A stretch of 6,930 bases of DNA. Origin: CALRBF01 sp041164045. Its GTDB lineage: Bacteria > Patescibacteriota > Minisyncoccia > SW-4-49-11. Of the stretch, positions 1-5,026 are shown one piece after another. The translations under genes were made by a program, and so were the position numbers. Every line of letters starts with the position of its first letter. Position 1 is the stretch's first letter. A model generated the notes under the pieces. The model ran no database searches and was not told the origin of the DNA. It worked only from the letters and a program-made list of their open reading frames with translations. The stretch covers positions 1-6,930 of the forward strand of contig JBEAQD010000002.1 of assembly GCA_041164045.1 (NCBI GenBank). The letters run 5' to 3'.

Positions 1-62
1 TATTTTGAGGGAGTTGTATATAGTATGTATAGGATTAGATATTTTACTTATCCACAGATTAG
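1..62. other. Window edge downstream of the cyclase gene
   Basis: No gene or terminator is recognisable. A perfect DnaA-box sequence TTATCCACA lies at 48-56, which alone is weak evidence of function. Confidence 0.4.
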
Positions 63-869
63 CTAATTTTGTAATTTTAGCTCATAGATATATGGCCAGA
101 GCTTGCCTGTGATAAAAAATGTATCCGTACTAGCTCGATAGGCTATTCCATTGAGTTCGGCTATATTAGAATTGTCTTTACTTAGTTGATTTACTAATTG
201 GTTTAGGTCTAATATTCCTATAATCTCACCATTTGCAGGATTTATTTTGACAATTTTGGTAGTCTGATAAATATTGGTGTATATATAGTCAGAGACATAT
301 TCTAATTCATTGAGATTATATTGAGGGCTATTCTGATACTTCACTGAGAGCTGTCTTGTAGCTGTAAAATTATTAGGATCAAGATAGGTTATTCTATCTG
401 TTCCATCACTCATAATGAGATTTTTTCCATCATTGGTAAGTCCCCAACCTTCCCTACTCTCAAAATCAAAAGTCTGAATTTGCTCAAATGTTTTAGCATC
501 ATAGACGAAACCTTTTTGATTCTTATAAGTTAGGTGATAGATTTTATCTTTTAGAATTGTGCTCCCTTCTCCGAAGTATATATCCCTATCTAATTTGACT
601 TTAGTATCTATCTGACCAGTTTCTAAATCTAAAATCCCCAATACTGACTCGGTCTGAGGTAAATAGCTTGGAGAGCCAGTACTCTCATATAAAGTGTCTC
701 CATCAAAAAATAGACCTTGAGTATAGGAGTTTGTACTATGGGGGTATTTGTTTATAATACTATATTCTATATAATCAATAGTATCACTTTCCATATCTAC
801 TTTCCAATATGCCCAGAAGCCTAGACTTATGATCATTATAAATATCCATATCAATAATGGGGTTTTCAT
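63..869 (-). CDS. Membrane-anchored glutaminyl-peptide cyclotransferase (plant-type glutamine cyclotransferase)
   Basis: This 268-residue protein belongs to the plant/bacterial-type glutaminyl cyclases, which convert N-terminal glutamine of peptides to pyroglutamate with release of ammonia. Residues about 5-22 form one hydrophobic segment (LLIWIFIMIISLGFWAYW), so it is probably an anchored protein with the catalytic beta-propeller outside the membrane. Family landmarks appear in order: TQGL (50-53), YESTG (61-65), YFGEG (98-102), GFVYDAKTF (120-128), EGWGLTNDGK (140-149), SDG near 154, NELEY (187-191) and NGIAY then TGKLWP (240-259). The family's conserved Glu, Asn and Lys probably correspond to E62, N187 and K256, by recalled alignment. 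Length is normal and the frame intact. The ATG at 867-869 has no Shine-Dalgarno; an extended -10 lies about 30 bases upstream. It is divergent from the sucrose phosphorylase gene. Family call confident; the natural substrate is unknown. Confidence 0.9.
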   Translation of the reverse strand: MKTPLLIWIFIMIISLGFWAYWKVDMESDTIDYIEYSIINKYPHSTNSYTQGLFFDGDTLYESTGSPSYLPQTESVLGILDLETGQIDTKVKLDRDIYFGEGSTILKDKIYHLTYKNQKGFVYDAKTFEQIQTFDFESREGWGLTNDGKNLIMSDGTDRITYLDPNNFTATRQLSVKYQNSPQYNLNELEYVSDYIYTNIYQTTKIVKINPANGEIIGILDLNQLVNQLSKDNSNIAELNGIAYRASTDTFFITGKLWPYIYELKLQN

Positions 870-896
870 ATATTTTGTAGTGAAGTATTTAGTTTA

Positions 897-927
897 ACTA
901 TAGCATAATTTTATAAAATATATACAA
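897..927 (-). promoter_or_regulatory. Candidate promoter of the glutaminyl cyclase gene
   Basis: On the minus strand an extended -10, TGC-TATAGT, occupies 905-897. A weak TTGTAT at 927-922 lies 19 bases upstream. The predicted start site near 890 gives a leader of about 20 nt. The -10 is reasonable, the -35 poor. Confidence 0.35.
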
Positions 928-1005
928 AATATACAAGATGAGGATATAGTCGACAAAAGAGATTATTATACATTACTAGACTAATAATAGTAAATTGGAT
1001 AGTAA

Positions 1006-1034
1006 TTGTCCTCCTTTAGAAGAGGTGGGTGGAT
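1006..1034. repeat. Solo or degenerate end of repeat family A
   Basis: The stretch TTGTCCTCCTTTAGAAGAGG followed by TGGGTGGAT closely matches the reverse complement of the right end of the copy at 3248-3412 (TGTCCTCCTTTGGAGGAGG followed by TGGGC). It lacks the rest of the element, so it looks like a remnant or a nested end next to the fuller copy. Confidence 0.5.
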
Positions 1035-1053
1035 TGAATTTTTTAACTTGTAT

Positions 1054-1190
1054 TTTTGTCTCCCTTTTTAACTGCCGTAGGTAGTTGGAGGGAGTACCCG
1101 TAGGGGGAGGGTGGATAGGGTTAAGGTTGAGAGTTTAAGCTAAATATCCACCCCCGCCTTTCAGGCTTCCCCCTCCGAAGGGGGACAAAA
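1054..1190. repeat. Palindromic intergenic repeat, family A, copy 1 (MITE-like)
   Basis: A 137-bp element bounded by inverted TTTTGTC (1054-1060) and GACAAAA (1184-1190). Inside are CTCCC paired with GGGAG (1060-1094), a central 9-bp stem GGGTGGATA (1109-1117) with TATCCACCC (1145-1153), GCCT-TTC-AGGC, and a terminal 7-bp hairpin TCCCCCT-CCGA-AGGGGGA (1168-1185). The core at 1087-1117 is nearly identical to 3262-3293 in copy 2. There is no coding capacity, so it fits a non-autonomous or REP-like element. The mobilising enzyme, if any, is not in the window. Confidence 0.7.
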
Positions 1191-1276
1191 TTAAGGCCTC
1201 TTTTTTATAAATATACAAACCACGATAAAGTATCACCTACACAAGTCACAACTTATCTAAAATGTTTATCATCTTA

Positions 1277-1304
1277 TTCACAAAATTAATAGATATGGTA
1301 AAAT
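1277..1304 (+). promoter_or_regulatory. Promoter of the sucrose phosphorylase gene
   Basis: TTCACA (1277-1282) and TAAAAT (1299-1304) are 16 bp apart, and TGG before the -10 makes it an extended -10. The predicted start near 1311 leaves a leader of about 19 nt. A DnaA-box-like TTATTCACA (1274-1282) overlaps the -35. Confidence 0.5.
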
Positions 1305-1329
1305 ATTTTAGTGAATTTAATGAAAATAT

Positions 1330-2775
1330 ATGCAAAATACCAAATGCCAACTGATTGTATACCCTAATAGTTTAGGGAATAATTTAGCTGATTTAGATTA
1401 TGTTTTAACAAATTACTTTAGTGATATTATTGGAGGAGTACATATTTTACCTTTTTATCCTTCATCTGCTGACAGAGGTTTTGCTCCTATCACTTATGAT
1501 ACTGTAGATAGCTCATTTGGGTCTTGGGATGATATTCATAAAATAGCTAGTAAATTTGATATTATGGTAGATTTTATGGCCAATCATATTTCAAAACAAT
1601 CTATCTATTTCCAAGATTTCCTAGAGAATGGAGAAGTTTCCAAATATGCAGATATGTTTTTACCAACTACCAAATTAGCTCCTAATGGAGACATACCCGA
1701 TTCAGATATCGCAAAGATTTATACTCGAAAGCCTCGAGCTCCATTTGTAGAAGTTATGGGCAAAAATGGCACTAAGCATATTGTATGGAGTACTTTTGAG
1801 GAAGAGCAAATTGATGTAGATATATATTCTCCTGTGACTCGTCAGGTATTTGGTAAATATTTAGAGTTTTTATGCCAGCAAAAAATAAAATATATGAGAA
1901 TTGATGCTTTTGCTTATGTGACAAAAGAACTCGGTACCCATTCTTTCTTTTTGGAGCCATATGTCTGGGAAGTTTTGGATTGGATTCAAAATACAGTTGC
2001 AGATTATGGAGTCACAATATTACCAGAAATTCATGAACATTATTCAATTCAACAATCCATTCAGTCAAAAGGATTCTGGGTCTATGATTTCGCATTGCCA
2101 ATGTTATGTCTCGAGGCTATTTTCCATAATAATGCTATCAATTTGAAATATTGGCTCAGTATATGTCCAAGAAATCAATTCACTACTCTAGATACTCATG
2201 ATGGAATTGGAGTAGTAGATGTGGCAGACTTATTATCTGATGAACAAATCCAGAAAACTTCAGAACAAATTTCTATCAGAGGTGGTAATATCAATGAGAG
2301 ATTTAGTAATAATGCAGAATACAAAAATGTAGATATATACCAAATTAACTGTACTTATTACTCTGCTCTGGGTGAGGACGATAATGCCTATATTATTGCT
2401 AGAACAATTCAAATCTTCACTCCTGGGATTCCACAAATTTATTATGTAGGGCTATTAGCAGGAGCTAATGATGTAGATTTATTAGAGAAAACAAAAGTTG
2501 GACGAGATATTAATAGACACTTTTATACTTTAGATGAGATTAAAAGTAATATAGAAAGACCAGTTGTACAAAGATTATTCAATCTTATGAGATTTCGTAA
2601 TAATTGTGAAGCTTTCTTGGGAGAATTAACTATTTTAGACTCAGAAAATGATATTCTACACCTAAGATGGGATTATAATGAGATTTATGCCATCGCTTAT
2701 ATTGATCTTACCAATTATACTGCTAAAGTTGAACATAATAACTATTTAGGTGAAGTTATTGTATTTGATGTATAG
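1330..2775 (+). CDS. gtfA: Sucrose phosphorylase (GH13, GtfA type)
   Basis: Cytoplasmic GH13 enzyme converting sucrose and phosphate to alpha-D-glucose-1-phosphate and fructose (EC 2.4.1.7). The 481 residues match the usual family length and there is no signal peptide. Visible landmarks: GGVHILPFYPSSADRGFAPI (35-54), DFMANHIS (81-88), the nucleophile Asp in MRIDAFAY (D192), the acid/base Glu in LPEIHEHY (E233), and the transition-state Asp in TTLDTHDGIGVVD (D288). Also present are PGIPQIYYVGLLAG (365-378) and GRDINRHFYT (391-400), a strong sucrose phosphorylase signature. The wording around E233 and D288 is closer, from memory, to Streptococcus/Leuconostoc GtfA than to the Bifidobacterium enzyme. 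No sucrose transporter or fructokinase is nearby. The start has no clear Shine-Dalgarno but follows a good promoter. Sucrose-6'-phosphate phosphorylase is the main alternative; the family is certain, the exact acceptor less so. Confidence 0.95.
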   Translation: MQNTKCQLIVYPNSLGNNLADLDYVLTNYFSDIIGGVHILPFYPSSADRGFAPITYDTVDSSFGSWDDIHKIASKFDIMVDFMANHISKQSIYFQDFLENGEVSKYADMFLPTTKLAPNGDIPDSDIAKIYTRKPRAPFVEVMGKNGTKHIVWSTFEEEQIDVDIYSPVTRQVFGKYLEFLCQQKIKYMRIDAFAYVTKELGTHSFFLEPYVWEVLDWIQNTVADYGVTILPEIHEHYSIQQSIQSKGFWVYDFALPMLCLEAIFHNNAINLKYWLSICPRNQFTTLDTHDGIGVVDVADLLSDEQIQKTSEQISIRGGNINERFSNNAEYKNVDIYQINCTYYSALGEDDNAYIIARTIQIFTPGIPQIYYVGLLAGANDVDLLEKTKVGRDINRHFYTLDEIKSNIERPVVQRLFNLMRFRNNCEAFLGELTILDSENDILHLRWDYNEIYAIAYIDLTNYTAKVEHNNYLGEVIVFDV

Positions 2776-2789
2776 AGATAGGTATTAGG

Positions 2790-2808
2790 TTTGTTCGAAT
2801 GCAGGGAC
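2790..2808. repeat. Direct repeat of the tRNA-Gln 3' end (distal copy)
   Basis: TTTGTTCGAATGCAGGGAC here is identical, over 19 bp, to 2928-2946, which covers the 3' acceptor strand and part of the T arm of tRNA-Gln plus 4 bases downstream of it. Such duplications usually mark integration into a tRNA 3' end. The 119 bp between the copies contain no integrase, only a palindromic element. Confidence 0.75.
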
Positions 2809-2900
2809 GTCGAGTTTTTTAACTCTCCCCAAAACCCCTCGGTTTTGGTATTTCCGCCACGGGAAACTTTCGTTTCCCGACCCCTTCCTGTCCCTGCATT
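2798..2900. repeat. Palindromic repeat, family B, copy 1 (cruciform-like)
   Basis: A perfect 11-bp outer stem, AATGCAGGGAC (2798-2808) with GTCCCTGCATT (2890-2900), encloses two perfect 8-bp hairpins. These are CCAAAACC-CCTC-GGTTTTGG (2829-2848) and CGGGAAAC-TTTC-GTTTCCCG (2860-2879). On the minus strand the series GGGGTCGGGAAA, then TTTCCCG, then AAAACC and GGTTTT matches the plus strand of copy 2 (3137-3192). The outer stem is the tRNA-Gln 3' end sequence. A run of five T at 2899-2903 follows the structure, so it may also terminate the sucrose phosphorylase transcript. Confidence 0.7.
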
Positions 2901-2931
2901 TTTAAATAAAATTAAATTTTTGAGTGCTTTG

Positions 2932-3002
2932 TTCGAATGCAGGGACTCGAACCCCAATTGCTGGTGCCAGAAACCAGTGTCCTACCGTTAGACGACATTC
3001 GA
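2932..3002 (-). tRNA. tRNA-Gln (anticodon CTG)
   Basis: A 71-nt cloverleaf reads from 3002 to 2932. The acceptor stem TCGAATG pairs with CATTCGA (7 bp), the D stem is GTCT/GGAC, and the anticodon stem CTGGT/ACCAG holds loop TTCTGGC. The anticodon CTG (2970-2968) reads the glutamine codon CAG. The variable loop is 4 nt and the T arm TGGGG-TTCGAGT-CCCTG contains two G-U pairs. The discriminator is A and no CCA is encoded (CAA follows), so CCA must be added. It has its own promoter just upstream. Its 3' end is duplicated downstream in both orientations. Confidence 0.93.
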
Positions 3003-3014
3003 TTTACATTGTTT

Positions 3015-3043
3015 ATTATACCTTATATATTGCAAGTATTCAA
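3015..3043 (-). promoter_or_regulatory. Promoter of tRNA-Gln
   Basis: On the minus strand TTGAAT (3043-3038) and a perfect TATAAT (3020-3015) are 17 bp apart. The predicted start near 3008 gives only about 6 nt of leader before the tRNA 5' end. Confidence 0.7.
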
Positions 3044-3067
3044 GGAGTGGGGGGTGGTTCGAAAATT

Positions 3068-3214
3068 CCCCTCTCATCCCTACGGGAGATAAATTGAGGG
3101 GTGGACAGCTTCGCTAAAGACTGAAAGTCTGGGAAAGGGGTCGGGAAAACGGGAGTTTTCCCGTCGAGGAAGGTTGGAAAACCGTGAGGTTTCACAGGAG
3201 TAAATCCCATTTAC
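3068..3214. repeat. Chain of consecutive hairpins containing family B copy 2
   Basis: In order: CCCCTC/GAGGGG (3068-3101), AGACT-GAA-AGTCT (3118-3130), a perfect 9-bp CGGGAAAAC-GGGA-GTTTTCCCG (3142-3163), AAACC-GTGA-GGTTT (3179-3192) and GTAAAT-CCC-ATTTAC (3200-3214). The part 3137-3192 is homologous to the minus strand of 2798-2900, so the two family B copies are inverted relative to each other and flank tRNA-Gln. The 13-mer AAATTCCCCTCTC at 3063-3075 recurs at 4632-4644. It could be a composite mobile repeat or a structured RNA; no promoter supports the latter. Confidence 0.6.
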
Positions 3215-3247
3215 GAAGGATAGGGTGGAATCTTTTGCAACTTGAAC

Positions 3248-3412
3248 TTATGTCTCCCTTTGGAGGGAGTACCCGCAAGGGGGAGGGTGGATAAAGTTTA
3301 ATCTATAAATCTTATGTAAGAATTTTAATCTAATTATATTGTACTAGCTATCCACCTCCGGCCACTCCCGTATAAATACGACAGTGCCCACCTCCTCCAA
3401 AGGAGGACATAA
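3248..3412. repeat. Palindromic intergenic repeat, family A, copy 2 (MITE-like)
   Basis: A 165-bp element bounded by inverted TTATGTC (3248-3254) and GACATAA (3406-3412). The left arm has the CTCCCTTTGGAGGGAG hairpin and a 32-bp core (3262-3293) nearly identical to copy 1. The central stem GGTGGATA (3286-3293) pairs with TATCCACC (3349-3356), and the right end has CTCCTTTGG-type self-complementarity. The loop between arms is AT-rich and unlike copy 1. Copy 1 has a 20-base extension in its left hairpin that this copy lacks, so only the stems are conserved. Confidence 0.7.
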
Positions 3413-3479
3413 TGAGTGTAATTAAAAAACCTCATCCTTTAAAAGAGTGGCCAGAGAAGAATTTTTAACACCCATAATT

Positions 3480-3989
3480 TTATACTTTTGACCTAATTTG
3501 ATCAAAATAGATATTCAATGCTTTATAAAACTCGCCATTGATTGATAAGTCTTCCAAAAATGCTTCTTCATAATTATCAAAGTCCATTATATCAGCACTG
3601 GTAATCACATCTAATATCTCAATTGGGTTTACGGCTAGATTGGTATCTGAGATTCCATCCCAATAATTTATACTGAATATTCCAGCAAGCCCAATATCCC
3701 AACTAGGATCTAATATAATCCATTGATTATTTATCAAAACCTCAAGCCAAACATGCTCTCCCCTATCATTATGTTTGGCTTTCATTATTTTCTCTGGGAG
3801 ATTTAACTGACTCCACAAAAATATACCTATTCTATATCTACATTCCAAACCTTCTGCTTCTAATAACTTTTTTAGTAATTCAACTTTATACAGACAACTC
3901 CCCCCATACTCACCTTCTGTCTCATCTAAGGATAGAGGTATTCTATAAGGTATGTCTCTGACTTGATGAAAAATTTCTATTAAAGTCAT
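3480..3989 (-). CDS. Small transglutaminase-like (papain-fold) protein
   Basis: A 169-residue protein with the Cys-His-Asp arrangement of the transglutaminase-like superfamily: C32 in GGSCLYKVELL, H79 in GEHVWLEV, and D94 in WIILDPSWD. The helix after the cysteine and the segment LEAEGLECRYRIGIF are typical of the core fold. There is no signal peptide or membrane segment, so it should act in the cytoplasm. Bacterial members include peptidases, amidases and cross-linking enzymes, and the substrate here cannot be inferred. Its ATG overlaps the stop of the upstream gene by 4 bases (ATGA), which implies translational coupling and explains the missing ribosome binding site. The C-terminal 70 residues, acidic and partly helical, match nothing I recognise. 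Superfamily likely; function open. Confidence 0.8.
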   Translation of the reverse strand: MTLIEIFHQVRDIPYRIPLSLDETEGEYGGSCLYKVELLKKLLEAEGLECRYRIGIFLWSQLNLPEKIMKAKHNDRGEHVWLEVLINNQWIILDPSWDIGLAGIFSINYWDGISDTNLAVNPIEILDVITSADIMDFDNYEEAFLEDLSINGEFYKALNIYFDQIRSKV

Positions 3990-4558
3990 AATGTGATTTT
4001 CTTTACTATAATATTATCAGGGTCTAGGTATAGTCTACCGATTCTATAATCAGCATAGCCTTCGGGTCTATTGTTATTGACTGCATATTTACCTTCTGGT
4101 GGGTTGGGTAAACTCTCAACTGTTTTGAATTGATGATATAACATTACTGTTTTATCCTGATTATAATGTTCGTGATAATAACTAGCTGGACCTTTGATTT
4201 TATGATGCACGAAGTTATCCCAATTAATTTGATCTGAGATAAATTCTATATAGGGGGAATGATCTCCATACACTATTCTCTCATATCCTGTAGCCAGAAC
4301 TTGCCCATTATGATCATAAAAAATATAATCTTGTGAGCCTTGTTCTGGTAAATGATGCTCTTTTTGTATTCTTGACCTATCTCGCTCACGATTCTGACTA
4401 TCTACTGTGGAATAGAATTCACTAGGCTTAGGTGTATATATAGGCAAAGCCACCCCAACCGATTGCCAAGATTGGGATAGTAATTTATCAAATTCCTTTT
4501 TAGATGTATTCTCCAGCTCAATGTAGAATTTATGAGGGTTTGTATTATCTGATTGCAT
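3986..4558 (-). CDS. Protein of unknown function, first gene of a two-gene operon
   Basis: A 190-residue soluble protein whose function I do not recognise. It has no signal peptide or membrane segment. Positions 44-75 are rich in charged and polar residues (SQNRERDRSRIQKEHH) and probably form a linker. The rest looks like a compact domain with distinctive stretches: YDHNGQVLATGYERIVYGDH (81-100) then SPYIEF, SYYHEHYNQDK (126-136), and PNPPEGKYAVNNNRPEGYAD (151-170) then YRIG. These look like family signatures and I have an impression of similar hypothetical proteins, without a name. It overlaps the transglutaminase-like gene by 4 bases, so the two products are probably made together and may act together, for example as partner or substrate (inference). 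No Shine-Dalgarno precedes the ATG at 4558; a TATAAT lies 24 bases upstream. Confidence 0.8.
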   Translation of the reverse strand: MQSDNTNPHKFYIELENTSKKEFDKLLSQSWQSVGVALPIYTPKPSEFYSTVDSQNRERDRSRIQKEHHLPEQGSQDYIFYDHNGQVLATGYERIVYGDHSPYIEFISDQINWDNFVHHKIKGPASYYHEHYNQDKTVMLYHQFKTVESLPNPPEGKYAVNNNRPEGYADYRIGRLYLDPDNIIVKKITL

Positions 4559-4581
4559 AATTATTATAGTTATTATGTATA

Positions 4582-4587
4582 ATTATA
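4582..4587 (-). promoter_or_regulatory. -10 element of the two-gene operon promoter
   Basis: A perfect TATAAT on the minus strand places the transcript start near 4575, giving a leader of about 17 nt before the ATG at 4558. No -35 hexamer is recognisable at 16-18 bp. Instead a motif GGGTCTACCACAGAATA lies directly upstream and is repeated 66 bp away, suggesting an activator-dependent promoter. Confidence 0.5.
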
Positions 4588-4673
4588 GCGTATTCTGTGG
4601 TAGACCCTATGTTATTATTATCTCATATTAGAAATTCCCCTCTCTGATCTATACCATATTCTGTGGGAGACCC
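4584..4673. repeat. Two direct copies of a promoter-proximal motif, 66 bp apart
   Basis: Units 4584-4607 and 4650-4673 match at 21 of 24 positions: TATA, three variable bases, TATTCTGTGG, T or G, AGACCC. The proximal unit abuts the -10 of the minus-strand operon. The distal unit has TGG-TATAGA on the minus strand and could be a second, weaker promoter. The spacing is close to six helical turns. It could be a duplicated promoter or a two-site operator. Confidence 0.55.
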
Positions 4674-4844
4674 CTTTTTTTTCCGAACTTTCATTAGCAG
4701 CACTGATTTACAATGACCATCAACGCCCAACAACTATACGAATTATAACACTAAATCAGAGTTTTTGGAAGTATATTTGTGTATAGTATTTAGTTGTGTG
4801 ATGTCGCATAGCGAGGAGTCTAACAGTGACGGAGTCGCAGCCCA

Positions 4845-4874
4845 TTAGCCAACGAGCAAAGCGATGTTGGCTAA
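4845..4874. repeat. Isolated hairpin in the intergenic region
   Basis: A perfect 9-bp stem TTAGCCAAC / GTTGGCTAA encloses a 12-nt loop (4854-4865). T5 follows at 4881-4885, six bases past the stem. No gene on the plus strand ends nearby, so a terminator role is not obvious. It could be part of a small RNA or a repeat remnant. Confidence 0.45.
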
Positions 4875-4969
4875 CACGAGTTTTTGCGAAGTTCGACTAT
4901 TAATCGCAAATTAACAGTATTTATATAATACTATATTTAAGAATTTATAGTATATTATGCTATTATCAC

Positions 4970-4998
4970 TTGACATTTTTAGAATTTTATGGTATAAT
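4970..4998 (+). promoter_or_regulatory. Perfect consensus sigma-70-type promoter
   Basis: TTGACA (4970-4975) and TATAAT (4993-4998) are exactly 17 bp apart, and TGG before the -10 also makes it an extended -10. The start site should be near 5005. This is the strongest promoter in the window and argues against a TTG start codon at 4970, which lies in the -35. Confidence 0.88.
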
Positions 4999-5014
4999 CC
5001 TTTTGCAAAATTTT

Positions 5015-5020
5015 GAGGAA
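5015..5020 (+). promoter_or_regulatory. Shine-Dalgarno site of the 86-residue gene
   Basis: GAGGAA ends 6 bases before the ATG at 5027 and fixes that start. It is the only clear Shine-Dalgarno among the protein genes of the window. Confidence 0.75.
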
Positions 5021-5026
5021 ACTCAA

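Larger units (their letters stand above)
870..1329. other. 460-base intergenic region between divergent genes
   Basis: I see no gene on either strand here. It holds the divergent promoters of the two flanking genes at its edges. In the middle it holds a family A palindromic repeat (1054-1190) and a solo repeat end (1006-1034). The G-rich and C-rich runs of the repeat stand out against the AT-rich surroundings. Confidence 0.7.
3003..3479. other. 477-base intergenic region filled with palindromic repeats
   Basis: No protein or further RNA gene is seen on either strand. The region begins with the tRNA-Gln promoter, continues with a chain of short hairpins (3068-3214) that includes family B copy 2, and then holds family A copy 2 (3248-3412). 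The last 67 bases, downstream of the minus-strand operon, show only a weak GAG-rich stem with a T6 run on the minus strand, not a convincing terminator. Confidence 0.65.
4559..5026. other. 468-base intergenic region between divergent genes
   Basis: No gene is visible. The region contains the operon promoter repeat (4584-4673), an A/T tract (T8 at 4675-4682), a more GC-rich patch at about 4800-4895 with an isolated 9-bp hairpin, and the consensus promoter of the 86-residue gene. The GC-rich patch does not fold as a tRNA. Confidence 0.6.

Noticed and set aside
48..1282. Replication origin from DnaA boxes at 48-56 (TTATCCACA) and 1274-1282 (TTATTCACA)
   Set aside because: Two isolated boxes 1.2 kb apart, no cluster, no AT-rich unwinding element tied to them and no dnaA or dnaN nearby.
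1772..2146. Reading frames inside gtfA (1772-1960 minus, 1961-2146 plus)
   Set aside because: They lie wholly inside an intact, well-conserved gene, and their translations resemble nothing.
2790..2946. attL/attR of an integrated element in tRNA-Gln
   Set aside because: The 19-bp direct repeats enclose only 119 bp of palindrome with no integrase, so at most a scar or a minimal element.
2742..2991. Reading frames across the repeat and tRNA-Gln (both strands)
   Set aside because: They overlap the tRNA and palindromes; the repeated LHSNK peptide simply reflects the duplicated tRNA end.
1054..3412. CRISPR array
   Set aside because: Repeats are few, irregularly spaced and palindromic over their whole length, without uniform spacers.
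4797..4880. Additional tRNA in the GC-rich patch
   Set aside because: No acceptor stem, T-loop consensus or anticodon arm can be drawn; only one long-loop hairpin.
4970..5026. Longer version of the 86-residue protein starting at TTG 4970
   Set aside because: The TTG is the first half of the -35 TTGACA, upstream of the predicted transcript start; the ATG at 5027 has a proper Shine-Dalgarno.
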